DNA of 64,000 nt from Sphingobium sp. TCM1 (GCF_001650725.1 NZ_LXVX01000038.1:1-64000), one strand, 5' to 3'. Positions 1 through 7,703 are shown, counted from the stretch's first letter. The notes: a model not told the origin generated them from the letters alone. Numbers and translations are program-made.

Positions 1-65
1 CCGATGTCGCCGGGATCGCCCCAGCGGCCGGCGGGGATGCCTTCCTGGATTTGGCGGTTGCGGGC
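1..65 (-). pseudogene. kduD: 3' fragment of kduD (2-dehydro-3-deoxy-D-gluconate 5-dehydrogenase), continues past window edge
   Basis: Read on the minus strand in the frame whose first codon is at 65-63, the sequence gives ARNRQIQEGIPAGRWGDPGDIG. This matches the region about 50 residues from the C-terminus of KduD, a short-chain dehydrogenase of pectin/uronate catabolism (family signature IPAGRWG-P-D). No KduD N-terminal part (Rossmann motif, YxxxK) is present, because the upstream sequence is the beginning of kduI in a different frame. The fragment therefore has no start of its own in view and would be a dead remnant unless the junction is an assembly artefact. The rest of the C-terminus lies outside the window. 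Confidence 0.6.
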
Positions 66-324
66 CGATATTGACGATGCCCGCTTCACGCCGCTCCAGG
101 AAGGGATGGCCCGCCGCCGAGGCCGGTTCGGTCTGGTCGGGCAGCTTGAGGCTGCCACCGGCCGGCACCGCGCCGCCGATCACGAACCGCTCATTATGGC
201 TGTAGTTGAGGACGACCTTACCCTCGACGAACATGCCACCCACCAGATGGCGGTCGCGCAGGCTCTCATTGTCCACGCACTCCATCATGTCTGGGTGCGT
301 CGCGTGATAGGTCTTCTCGAACAT
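62..324 (-). pseudogene. kduI: 5' fragment of kduI (5-keto-4-deoxyuronate isomerase), truncated
   Basis: The frame starting with ATG at 324 has a purine-rich GAGGAAG upstream. It encodes about 87 residues with the KduI N-terminal pattern: LRDRHLVGGMFVEG, then YSHNERFVIGGAVP, then FLERREAGIVNIG. These segments line up with the known family order (YSHIDR, FLERRELGVINIG in E. coli). KduI interconverts 5-keto-4-deoxyuronate and 2,5-diketo-3-deoxygluconate. The frame loses similarity immediately after NIG, at about position 62, where the sequence becomes kduD in another frame. The metal-binding cupin part (about 190 residues) is missing, so no active isomerase is expected. A LacI-type operator lies about 35 bp upstream. 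Confidence 0.65.
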
Positions 325-357
325 GCTGCTTCCTCGTCCTTGATCCCGGCATAGCAT

Positions 358-374
358 TAGACACCGGTGTCATT
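358..374 (-). promoter_or_regulatory. Candidate LacI-family operator upstream of kduI
   Basis: Positions 360-371 are a perfect 12-bp palindrome, GACACCGGTGTC, with the central CG typical of LacI-family operators. Read on the minus strand the site is AATGACACCGGTGTCTA. It shares AATGACACCGGT exactly with a second site at 1498-1515. It sits in the 62-bp gap between the regulator gene and kduI, where a kduI promoter is expected. Confidence 0.6.
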
Positions 375-386
375 TCTGTGCTTGTA

Positions 387-1439
387 TCAATTGTTGGCGG
401 GCGGCGCAACCGATCCGCGGCGGATCAGCGTGGAACTGAACATGGACGGCTCCTTGACATCCCCTGCCTCACCGATGGCAGTGCCGATCAGTTTCAACGC
501 AGCGGCGCGTCCCATCGCCACGATCGGCCAGCGAACCGTACTCAGCGGCGGCCAGACGCGGGTCGTGACAGGCGTGTCATCGAAACCGATGATCGACAAT
601 TCCTCCGGCACGGCGATGCCCCGCAGGCGCGCCGCATATAAAACGCCGGCCGCCATTTCGTCATTGCTGGCGAATATCGCCGTAGGACGGGGCGTCAGGT
701 CGAACAGACTTTCCGAAGCGGACAGGCCCGATTCGAACGTGTATTGCCCATCCGCCACAAGGCTACGCGGCAGGCTGATGCCCGCCTCGGCCAAAGCCAG
801 CTCGAAGCCTTCGCGTCGTTCCTGCGCGGAACGGAACCCGTGCGGCCCGGCGATCAAGCCGATGTGCCGATGCCCTTGGGCAATGAGATACCGCACGGCA
901 TCGGCCACCGCCTCCCGATCATTGGAAGCGACCATATGTTCGGCATCGTCCAGCATGGCCGACCCCATGCGGACATAGCGGCAACCCTGCTCGTCCAACA
1001 TCCGTGCCAGCGCATCATTTTCAGACATGGGCGGCAGGACCACGACACCGAACAGGCGCTGACGTGTCACGAAGCCCCGAATATCGTCCATGACATGGTT
1101 CGACCCGCGCTCGACGGGGCGGATCACCAGTTCGAACTCCGTCCCATGCAACGCTTCCAATATGCCGCGCTGCATCGACAACACCATTTGCGCATTGGGA
1201 TTGTCGTAGATAAGCCCGATCAGGAAATTGCGTCCCAGCGCCAGCGCCCGCGCCTGAGGGTTGGGCACATAACCCGTCTCCCGGATGATCGCCTCCACCT
1301 TGTCGCGCGTTTCTCCGTTGAGCAGCGGTGACCGGTTGATCACCCGACTGACGGTTTTCTTGGATACACCGGACATACGCGCGATGTCGTTGATCGTCAG
1401 TTTGGGGGTCGACCCCTCATCCTGCTTCTGCTTGGCCAT
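387..1439 (-). CDS. LacI-family transcriptional regulator of uronate genes
   Basis: A 350-residue protein. The N-terminal helix-turn-helix (LTINDIARMSGVSKKTVSRVIN, about residues 14-35) is followed by a hinge and a periplasmic-binding-protein-like effector domain. The C-terminal landmarks IFASNDEMAAGVL and IIGFDDTPVTTRVWPPLSTV are those of LacI/GalR repressors. The ATG at 1439 places the HTH at the usual distance from the N-terminus. It lies between kduI (minus strand) and a hydratase/ExuT unit (plus strand), and matching palindromic sites flank it on both sides. The likely job is repression of both units, with a uronate-derived ketodeoxy sugar acid as inducer (inference). The effector is not readable from the sequence. 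Confidence 0.85.
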   Translation of the reverse strand: MAKQKQDEGSTPKLTINDIARMSGVSKKTVSRVINRSPLLNGETRDKVEAIIRETGYVPNPQARALALGRNFLIGLIYDNPNAQMVLSMQRGILEALHGTEFELVIRPVERGSNHVMDDIRGFVTRQRLFGVVVLPPMSENDALARMLDEQGCRYVRMGSAMLDDAEHMVASNDREAVADAVRYLIAQGHRHIGLIAGPHGFRSAQERREGFELALAEAGISLPRSLVADGQYTFESGLSASESLFDLTPRPTAIFASNDEMAAGVLYAARLRGIAVPEELSIIGFDDTPVTTRVWPPLSTVRWPIVAMGRAAALKLIGTAIGEAGDVKEPSMFSSTLIRRGSVAPPANN

Positions 1440-1497
1440 GCCGCCTTATAGCCCAGTTGACGGCCAGCGCCAGCGGCGTTGCAGGCTATGGCTTGTC

Positions 1498-1515
1498 AAT
1501 GACACCGGTTTCCTA
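1498..1515 (+). promoter_or_regulatory. Candidate LacI-family operator upstream of the hydratase gene
   Basis: AATGACACCGGTTTCCTA shares its first 12 bases with the minus-strand reading of the site at 358-374. It lies between the divergent regulator start (1439) and the hydratase start (1553), so it can control both. The right half-site is less perfect (TTTC against GTGTC). Confidence 0.5.
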
Positions 1516-1552
1516 TACCTCTAGCTGCTATGTTCAAGGAAAGGATTATTGC

Positions 1553-2356
1553 GTGAGCGCAAGCAGCAGCATGGCCGATGCCATCGCGAAAGGCTTTCTG
1601 TCGGCACGCAGGGCAGCACAGGGCCTTGCGGATTATCCCGGTACGGTGCCTGACACGCTGACAGAAGCCTATGCCATCCAGGATGCGGCGCTGGCCCGCG
1701 TGGAAGACAGGGTGGCCGGTTGGAAGGTCGGACGCATCCTGCCCCCGCTTTCCGGCCAATATGGCAGCGATCGCCTCGCCGGCCCGATCTTGGCCCGCAC
1801 GGTCGCGGCGATCGAATCCCATTCCCGCGGATTGGTCTTCGCCGACGGCTTCGGCGCGATCGAAGCCGAATTTCTCTTCCGGATCGGCAAGACACCGCCA
1901 GCGGGAATTACACACTTCACGCTGGAGGAGGCAGCCGATCATGTCGATGCTGTGCATATCGGCGTCGAGATTGCCAGTTCACCCTTCGTCGGCATCAACG
2001 CGATGGGACCGGCGGTGACGGTGTCCGACTTCGGCAATAACAATGGCCTGCTGATCGGTCCGGCGGTGCCGGACTGGACCAGCGGCGCCTATGCGGAGCA
2101 AAGTGTGACGACCCGCATCGACGGTACGGAGGTCGGCACCGGTGCCGCATCAGCCTTCTCACACGGCGCCTTGGGGTCTGTCCGCTTCCTCCTCGAAAAT
2201 CTTGCCTCGCGGGGAATTGCCATCCAGTCGGGCTGGTGGGTATCGACAGGCGCTGTCACCGGTGTACATCCGGTGCGGCCGGGGCAGGAAGTGGAGATGG
2301 ATTTCGGGCCGCTCGGCACCCTCCATTGCCGGATCGACGCGCAAGAGCCGCGATAA
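1553..2356 (+). CDS. 2-keto-4-pentenoate hydratase-like protein (FAH superfamily)
   Basis: About 267 residues in the MhpD/HpcG branch of the fumarylacetoacetate hydrolase superfamily. Segments consistent with this are WKVGRILPP, FGAIEAEFLFRIGKT (the metal-binding acidic region), DAVHIGVEIASSPF, and the C-terminal SGWWVSTGAVTGVHPVRPGQEVEMDFGPLG. The GTG at 1553 is preferred because AAGGA lies at 1540-1544; the next ATG is at 1571. Family members hydrate or open 2-keto-enoic acids. Placed between a uronate regulator and ExuT, it more likely acts on a keto-deoxy sugar acid than on an aromatic meta-cleavage product, but this is inference. It is separated from the transporter gene by 29 bp and is probably co-transcribed with it. 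Confidence 0.7.
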   Translation: MSASSSMADAIAKGFLSARRAAQGLADYPGTVPDTLTEAYAIQDAALARVEDRVAGWKVGRILPPLSGQYGSDRLAGPILARTVAAIESHSRGLVFADGFGAIEAEFLFRIGKTPPAGITHFTLEEAADHVDAVHIGVEIASSPFVGINAMGPAVTVSDFGNNNGLLIGPAVPDWTSGAYAEQSVTTRIDGTEVGTGAASAFSHGALGSVRFLLENLASRGIAIQSGWWVSTGAVTGVHPVRPGQEVEMDFGPLGTLHCRIDAQEPR

Positions 2357-2385
2357 GCGGCCGATTTCAGAAACGGAGCAGGATG

Positions 2386-3654
2386 ATGAAGGAAGTTGCT
2401 AAGCAGGCGCCGCAGGTCGGGCGCTATCGCTGGGTGATAGTCGGCCTGCTGTTCGCGGCTACCGCGATCAACTATGTCGACCGGCAGATGATCGGCGTGC
2501 TGAAACCGACGCTGGCCCAGGAAATGGCCTGGTCGGAAACCGATTATGCCAATATCGTCTTCTGGTTCCAGGCCGCCTATGCGGTCGGCTATCTGGGCTT
2601 TGGCCGCATCGTCGACGTGATTGGCGCGCGAATGGGCTATGCCGTGGCGGTCGTGATCTGGACGATCGCGCATATGGCGCATGGCGGTGTCCATGGCGTG
2701 ACCCAGTTCGCAATGGCCCGCTTCGGGCTCGGCGTCGGTGAATCCGGCAATTTCCCCGCAGGCATCAAGGCCGTTGCCGAATGGTTCCCGCAGAAGGAGC
2801 GCGCCTTCGCCATCGGCCTGTTCAACGCCGGTGCCAATGTCGGCGCGATCGTGACGCCGCTTCTCGTCCCCTGGTTGACGGTGGCTTATGGCTGGCGCGT
2901 CGCTTTCTATGCCACAGGCATTTTCGGCATCGTCTGGCTGATCGCCTGGCTCGCCATCTATCGCCGGCCGGAGGAACATCCCAAGGTTTCGGCCGACGAA
3001 CTCGCCTATATCCAACAGGATCCCGCCGACCCGGTGCAGAAGATCGGGTGGGGCCGCATCGCCACGGTAAAGGAAACCTGGGCCTATGCGATCGGCAAGT
3101 TCTGCATCGACCCGATCTGGTGGTTTTTCCTCTTCTGGCTGCCCGGCTATCTCGGGACCCGCTACGGTCTCGACCTGGTCAGCTTCGGGCCACCGCTGGT
3201 GGCGATCTACCTCCTCTCGGACGGTGGCAGCATCTTCGGCGGGTGGCTGTCGAGCCGACTCATGAAAGCCGGGAAGAGCGTCAACGCCGCGCGCAAGTTG
3301 ACGATGCTGATCTGCGCCTTCGCGGTGGTGCCGATCTTCTTCGCGCAGGAAATCGACAATCTGTGGCTCGCCGTGCTCGTGATCGGCATAGCCACCGCTG
3401 CGCATCAGGCCTTTTCGGCCAATCTCTATACCCTCCCCTCGGACATCTTCCCGCGGGGCGCTGTGGGTTCGGTGGTCGGCATCGGCGGCACGATGGGCGC
3501 GGTCGGCGGCATGGCGATGGCCAAATATGCCGGCTATATCCTTGATGGTATTGGCAGTTACACGCCGCTCTTCGCAGTAGCTGGAAGCGCCTATTTCATT
3601 GCGCTGGCGGCAGTTCACCTGCTTTCCCCCCGGCTGGAACGCGTTACCGTCTGA
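2386..3654 (+). CDS. MFS transporter, ExuT-like hexuronate permease (ACS family)
   Basis: About 422 residues with twelve predicted hydrophobic segments. Anion:cation symporter hallmarks are present: AINYVDRQMIGVLKP at the end of TM1, RFGLGVGESGNFPAGIKAVAEWFP in TM4/loop, and NLYTLPSDIFPRGAVGSVVGIGG late in the protein. These are typical of ExuT (galacturonate/glucuronate uptake). GGAG at 2375-2378 suits the ATG at 2386; ATG 2383 is an alternative. It is the second gene of the unit behind the 1498 operator and is closed by a strong terminator at 3690-3725. Uronate specificity rests on family resemblance and on the adjacent kdu remnants. Confidence 0.8.
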   Translation: MKEVAKQAPQVGRYRWVIVGLLFAATAINYVDRQMIGVLKPTLAQEMAWSETDYANIVFWFQAAYAVGYLGFGRIVDVIGARMGYAVAVVIWTIAHMAHGGVHGVTQFAMARFGLGVGESGNFPAGIKAVAEWFPQKERAFAIGLFNAGANVGAIVTPLLVPWLTVAYGWRVAFYATGIFGIVWLIAWLAIYRRPEEHPKVSADELAYIQQDPADPVQKIGWGRIATVKETWAYAIGKFCIDPIWWFFLFWLPGYLGTRYGLDLVSFGPPLVAIYLLSDGGSIFGGWLSSRLMKAGKSVNAARKLTMLICAFAVVPIFFAQEIDNLWLAVLVIGIATAAHQAFSANLYTLPSDIFPRGAVGSVVGIGGTMGAVGGMAMAKYAGYILDGIGSYTPLFAVAGSAYFIALAAVHLLSPRLERVTV

Positions 3655-3689
3655 CAAGGCGGAGGCCGCTTCCTCCTTATCTGGCAGAT

Positions 3690-3725
3690 GCAAAAAGGCG
3701 GCCTCCCCAAGGTGCCGCCTTTTGC
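3690..3725 (+). terminator. Rho-independent terminator after the ExuT-like gene
   Basis: The left arm GCAAAAAGGCGGC (3690-3702) pairs with GCCGCCTTTTGC (3714-3725) around an 11-base loop. The right arm ends in a T run. It lies 36 bp after the transporter stop codon, with no competing gene on the other strand. Confidence 0.8.
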
Positions 3726-3746
3726 ATTGGCACACCGGCGGGCCTC

Positions 3747-3812
3747 GCCTCCGGTAAAGTTTCCGACATGACACTTTACCGGAGGGCAAAGTGTCACAGC
3801 CGACAAAAGTGC
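3747..3812. repeat. Nested inverted and direct repeats upstream of an unknown gene
   Basis: GCCTCCGGTAAAGT (3747-3760) and ACTTTACCGGAGGGC (3773-3787) form a perfect stem of at least 13 bp with a 12-base loop. A second, overlapping inverted repeat uses GACACTTT (3770-3777) and AAAGTGTC (3788-3795), so two alternative hairpins compete. AAAGT also recurs directly at 3756, 3788 and 3806. It could be a regulator site, an RNA switch or a recombination site. No transposase or replication gene is present to decide. Confidence 0.6.
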
Positions 3813-3867
3813 GACTCGGCCAAAAAAGCGGATTCACAAGGAGTCCGCACTGTGCTTGATTCACCTT

Positions 3868-4446
3868 ATGTTTCATGGCTCCGTCCCCTCTCGCATTGCT
3901 GGCGGCAGCGATATTTCGCTGCTTCTCGACCAGTTGTCGCATTGCTGCTCACGGCCCCGTTACGCGTTCATGTTGCTGACGCTGATTGCCGATGTCGCCC
4001 GCCCCGACGGCAGCGCCGGTCCGTCCGTGCGGGTGGGTGACGCCCTCATCCCGTTGCGCGACTGGCTGTGCGACGCGCTGACGCCGATGGGCCATCGCGA
4101 CCCGCGCCGCATGGCGCTGGTGGAGCGGGTGCGGGAGGAACTGCGTAAAGCCGGGAAACTGTCCGGCGACATGGCAGCGGATGACGCGCAGGTGCAGGAT
4201 GATGTGCGGGCGCGGGTACGGGCATCGGGCAAGACCAATCTCAGCCGCGCGGCCTCTGAACTGGTGAAGGCGGGCCTGCTCAAGCGCCATTATCAGGGCT
4301 TCCGCGTCGATCATCTCAATCGCGGGGCGCAGCGCCAGGCTGTCTATACGCTGACCGGGCGTGCCCGGGCGCTGGTCGGCGCACCGCCTGCCGCGCAACG
4401 GCCCGCGGCGCCCCGGCCGCGCCAGGGAGACCTGTTCGCCTCCTAA
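3868..4446 (+). CDS. Uncharacterised protein, possible winged-helix DNA-binding protein
   Basis: About 192 residues, not assigned to a family. The central part is charged and helical (RRMALVERVREELRKAGKLSGDMA). It is followed by TNLSRAASELVKAGLLKRHYQGFRVDH and AVYTLTGRARALV, which resembles the recognition helix and wing of a winged-helix protein, with an R/P-rich tail ending DLFAS. The start is uncertain. TTG 3856 and ATG 3868 are in frame; ATG 3970 would drop a poorly organised N-terminus. AAGGAG at 3837-3842 is rather far from any of these. It converges on the SDR gene, overlapping its last codon. If it binds DNA, the nested repeats just upstream are the obvious autoregulatory target (inference). 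Confidence 0.55.
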   Translation: MFHGSVPSRIAGGSDISLLLDQLSHCCSRPRYAFMLLTLIADVARPDGSAGPSVRVGDALIPLRDWLCDALTPMGHRDPRRMALVERVREELRKAGKLSGDMAADDAQVQDDVRARVRASGKTNLSRAASELVKAGLLKRHYQGFRVDHLNRGAQRQAVYTLTGRARALVGAPPAAQRPAAPRPRQGDLFAS

Positions 4447-5345
4447 GCCCGTTCGCGCGCTGCCTGCCGCGCCCTGGCGTAGCTCTCCCGCCGCATCTTT
4501 TCGAAGCCGGCGCGCTGGTCGAAACCGACATCCTGCGGATAGTCCCGAAAATCCGCCAGTATCTCTTCGAACACTGTTGCCAGTTCGTCGCGAAATTCGG
4601 GATGCGGGAAGATGTGGAAGCGGTTTTCCCGCATCGCCTCCAGCGTCCGCGCGGCGATGACGTCCGGTTCCATGCCGAACTGGTGCAGTTGGGCCAGCCG
4701 CTCGACCGCTGCCCCGTCCACGGGCTTGGCATCGGCGCTGAGGCCCGTCGGGCGGACTTCGTCGCTGGCGTAGATATGGCTCTTAACCAGACCTGGGCAA
4801 AGTACCGAAACGCCGATGCCGTGCGGCGCCAGGCTGTAGCGCAGGGATTCGCTCATGCCACGCACCGCGAATTTTGTGGTGTTGTAGATGCCTGGCGCAC
4901 CGCCGCACAGGAAACTCGCCATCGATGCGGTGTTGACGATATGGCCGCCAAGCCCCGCCTCTTTCATGCGCGGCGCAAAGGTCATGATACCATTGATGAC
5001 GCCGTGCAGATTGGCCCCCATGACCCAGTCCCAATCATCATAGCTGGACTCGTCGATGGTCTGGAACAGGTTGATACCGGCATTGTTGAACAGCAGGCTG
5101 ACCGGTCCCAGCGCCGCTTCCGCCCGGTCGGCCGCCTGCGCGAAGCCGGCGCGGGACGCGACGTCGACATGGACAGCTGTGACCGCCTGATTGTCGAGCG
5201 TCTTGAGCGCGGCGGCCAGCGCATCCTCGCGAATGTCGGCGATCGCGACCTTGCACCCTTGCGCCAGCAGGGCGCGCGCAAGGCCCAGGCCGATCCCGTT
5301 CGCGCCGCCGGTCACAAAGGCTGTGCGGCCTGCAAATTCCAGCAT
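4443..5345 (-). CDS. Short-chain dehydrogenase resembling lignin C-alpha dehydrogenases LigD/LigL
   Basis: 300 residues. The NAD(P)-binding TGGANGIG is near residue 10-17, followed by NNAG and a catalytic YNTTK. Beyond the generic SDR core, SYDDWDWVMGANLHGVINGIMTFAPRM and the late segment HQFGMEPDVIAARTLEAMRENRFHIFPHPEFRDEL parallel the same places in SYK-6 LigD. LigD-type enzymes oxidise the benzylic (C-alpha) alcohol of beta-aryl ether dimers before glutathione-dependent ether cleavage. ATG 5345 has GAAGGAG at the correct spacing. It is divergent from an MFS gene with a 133-bp shared control region. The two LigF-like GSTs 11 kb away support an ether-cleavage role. The exact substrate is unknown, and a general alcohol dehydrogenase remains possible. 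Confidence 0.55.
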   Translation of the reverse strand: MLEFAGRTAFVTGGANGIGLGLARALLAQGCKVAIADIREDALAAALKTLDNQAVTAVHVDVASRAGFAQAADRAEAALGPVSLLFNNAGINLFQTIDESSYDDWDWVMGANLHGVINGIMTFAPRMKEAGLGGHIVNTASMASFLCGGAPGIYNTTKFAVRGMSESLRYSLAPHGIGVSVLCPGLVKSHIYASDEVRPTGLSADAKPVDGAAVERLAQLHQFGMEPDVIAARTLEAMRENRFHIFPHPEFRDELATVFEEILADFRDYPQDVGFDQRAGFEKMRRESYARARQAARERA

Positions 5346-5478
5346 CCCATTCTCCTTCGTCGCATCTTTATAACGAGCGTGCATTTTTCTCTCGCCATAT
5401 TCGTATAGTTCACTTACAAATTCGCCAAGCCGAAATTTCACCCCTGTGAACAAAGGGGGAAGTGGAGAGGAGATGGTC

Positions 5479-6903
5479 ATGGCCCTGGCGCCCGCGCCTA
5501 TTGCGACCGACAATCCGTGGAACGAGGATGAGACGACATCCCCGGATCCAGCCCGACCGGGATTGCAACCCTATTCGATGACTGCCGCCTATTGGGCGCT
5601 GTTCGTCATCATCCTTGCCACGTTCATCACCTTCTTCGAGCAGGTCGTCTTCGCCATGCTGGCGGAGCGGATCAAGGCGGATTTCGGACTGTCGGATTCG
5701 CAGCTTGGCTTCCTGGCCGGTCCGGCCAGCATCATCTGCTATCTGTTCGTCGGCATCCCGCTGGCGCGCCTGGCGGACATCTTTCCGCGCAAATATGTTC
5801 TGGCAGGCGGGTGCGCAGCGCTGGGCGTCATCACATCGCTCGGCGGCATCGCCCAGACCTTCGGCCAGTTCGTCGGAACCCGGGTCTTCCTGGCGGCGGG
5901 GGGATCGGCCCATGCACCTTCCTCCTACTCTCTCCTGGCCGACGCCTTTCCGCCCCGCATCCTCACCCGCGCCTTTGCGCTGCTGCAATTCGGCTTCATT
6001 GGCGGCACGACGCTGGGGCCGGCAATCGGCGGGCTTCTGATCGCGACGGCGGCGGGGTGGGCGCCAACCGAGCACGGGGGCCTGACCATATTGGGCTGGC
6101 AATGGCTGATGATCTGGCTGGGGCTGCCGGCCCTGCTGGTCGCGCTGCTGTTCCTGACGATCAGGGAGCCACCGCGCCAAACGCCCCCGATCGGAAGCAT
6201 CACGCCGCCGGCTGACGCATCGCTGGGCCGCCGCATCCTGACCTTCACCGGGCTGGACGCCGCCCGGGCGATCCATGCCAAGCGTCGTGTTTATTATCCG
6301 CTGTTCGCAGGCCTCGCGCTGAGCGCGATCGAGGTGTTCGGCCTGCAATTCTGGCGCGTTCCCTTCATGATCCGCACTTATGGCTGGAACGAGGCACAAA
6401 TCGGCGCTGTCATGGGGAGCTTGACGCTGCTCGCCTCTCTGACCGGGTTGCTGCTGGGCGGCATCTTCGTCGAATGGCTGGCCAAGCGTCATGCCGATGC
6501 CAATGTGCGCGCCGCCGCGATCTTCTTCGGCTGTGTGACGATATGCGCCATCCTCGCCCCGCTGATGCCCAATGGCTATGCCTCGCTGGGCGTCGCCAGC
6601 TTCGGCGCGATGTTCGGCATTGCCGGCGCAGTGCCGCAGAACGCGGCGATCCAGCGCGTCGCCCCCAACGCCATGCGCGGCCAGGTGACGGCCATCTACC
6701 TGTTCATGTTCACCTTTTTCGGGGCGATGGGCAGCTTCTTGGTCGGGCTGGTGCAGGATTATGTCATCGGCGACCCCAGCCAACTGTGGAAGTCGCTGGT
6801 TCTGACGGCCGGCGTGCTTCTGCCGATCGCCACCCTCTGCATGGTCCGCGCCATCCGCCCCTATCGTGAGGAAGTGGAGCGGCTGGCCGCCGAAGTCGCG
6901 TAA
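5479..6903 (+). CDS. MFS transporter (spinster/aromatic-compound type)
   Basis: About 474 residues with twelve hydrophobic segments and a hydrophilic N-terminus of about 30 residues. The motif A-like loop PLARLADIFPRKYVLAGG follows TM2. LLADAFPPRILTRAFALLQFGFIGGTTLGPAIGG lies in TM4/5. ATG 5479 is favoured because AGGAG ends at 5472; ATG 5473 is too close to the Shine-Dalgarno sequence. Standing first before an NTF2-like, aldehyde dehydrogenase and ligW unit, it is probably an inner-membrane importer of an aromatic acid (inference). A second MFS gene of the same broad type closes the same unit at 10187. Confidence 0.7.
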   Translation: MALAPAPIATDNPWNEDETTSPDPARPGLQPYSMTAAYWALFVIILATFITFFEQVVFAMLAERIKADFGLSDSQLGFLAGPASIICYLFVGIPLARLADIFPRKYVLAGGCAALGVITSLGGIAQTFGQFVGTRVFLAAGGSAHAPSSYSLLADAFPPRILTRAFALLQFGFIGGTTLGPAIGGLLIATAAGWAPTEHGGLTILGWQWLMIWLGLPALLVALLFLTIREPPRQTPPIGSITPPADASLGRRILTFTGLDAARAIHAKRRVYYPLFAGLALSAIEVFGLQFWRVPFMIRTYGWNEAQIGAVMGSLTLLASLTGLLLGGIFVEWLAKRHADANVRAAAIFFGCVTICAILAPLMPNGYASLGVASFGAMFGIAGAVPQNAAIQRVAPNAMRGQVTAIYLFMFTFFGAMGSFLVGLVQDYVIGDPSQLWKSLVLTAGVLLPIATLCMVRAIRPYREEVERLAAEVA

Positions 6904-6940
6904 TTCGTAAGTATTACATACAATAATAGGAGAGAATATC

Positions 6941-7699
6941 ATGTCCGACGCCGACCGCATCGCCCGCCTGGAACAGTCGGTCGCTGACCTCGCGACTCGT
7001 CTGCAACGGCGCGAGGATGAGCTGGATGTGCGAAAGCTCCAGCATCTCTACGGCTATCTGATCGACAAATGCCTCTATAACGAAACAGTCGATCTGTTTA
7101 CCGACGACGGCGAAGTCCGCTTTTTCGGGGGCGTCTGGCGCGGCAAGGCGGGCATCCGCCGTCTCTATGTCGAGCGCTTCCAGGCGCGCTTCACCCATGG
7201 CACCAACGGACCGATCGACGGCTTCCTGCTCGACCATCCGCAGTTGCAGGACATTGTCGATATCGATCCTGATGGCATCACCGCCCATGCCCGCGCGCGG
7301 TCGATGATGCAGGCGGGGCGGCACAAGGATTATGCCGATCCTACCAACCCGATGCTCGGCGCGCGCCAGTGGTGGGAAGGCGGCATCTACGAAAATACCT
7401 ACAAGAAGGTGGACGGCATCTGGCGCATCGAGATATTGAACTACATGCCGCAATGGCACGCCGATTTCGACAAGGGCTGGGCGAACACGCCTGCCGAATA
7501 TGTGCCCTTCCCCAAGATCACTTGGCCCGAAGACCCGACCGGCCCCGATGCGCTGATCGAAGATCATTGGTTGTGGCCGACGCACAAAATGGTGCCGTTC
7601 CACATGGTCCATCCGGTAACGGGAAAGGAAATCGTCGCCGAACGTTGGCAGGGCGATATCGACCGCGAACGCGCGGCGCGCGAAGCCGTGAGCGCCTGA
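6941..7699 (+). CDS. NTF2/SnoaL-like fold protein with N-terminal coiled coil
   Basis: 252 residues. The first 30 (DRIARLEQSVADLATRLQRR) form a heptad-like amphipathic helix. A SnoaL_4-type domain follows: VRKLQHLYGYLIDKCLYNETVDLFTDDGEVRFFGGVWRGKAGI, then YKKVDGIWRIEILNYMPQWH. An extra C-terminal 70 residues (TWPEDPTGPDALIEDHWLWPTHKMVPFHMVHPVTGK) go beyond the basic cone fold. A clear RBS (TAGGAGAG) precedes ATG 6941. The stop is 4 bp before the aldehyde dehydrogenase start, so the pair is translationally linked to the ligW unit. Proteins of this fold include dehydratases, isomerases and decarboxylases, so it is a candidate for a missing step in dimer side-chain processing. The reaction is not known. 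Confidence 0.65.
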   Translation: MSDADRIARLEQSVADLATRLQRREDELDVRKLQHLYGYLIDKCLYNETVDLFTDDGEVRFFGGVWRGKAGIRRLYVERFQARFTHGTNGPIDGFLLDHPQLQDIVDIDPDGITAHARARSMMQAGRHKDYADPTNPMLGARQWWEGGIYENTYKKVDGIWRIEILNYMPQWHADFDKGWANTPAEYVPFPKITWPEDPTGPDALIEDHWLWPTHKMVPFHMVHPVTGKEIVAERWQGDIDRERAAREAVSA

Positions 7700-7703
7700 C
7701 CCC

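Noticed and set aside
1..324. Explaining the kduI/kduD junction as a simple frameshift in kduI
   Set aside because: After the junction the other frame matches KduD, not the continuation of KduI, so a single-base error cannot account for it.
3747..3812. CRISPR-like or IS-end interpretation of the nested repeats
   Set aside because: There are too few units, no regular spacers, no transposase or cas gene, and no target-site duplication that I can see.
2089..3942. A 617-codon minus-strand open frame opposite the ExuT-like gene and across its terminator
   Set aside because: Antisense shadow of a conserved transporter that also reads through a strong terminator.
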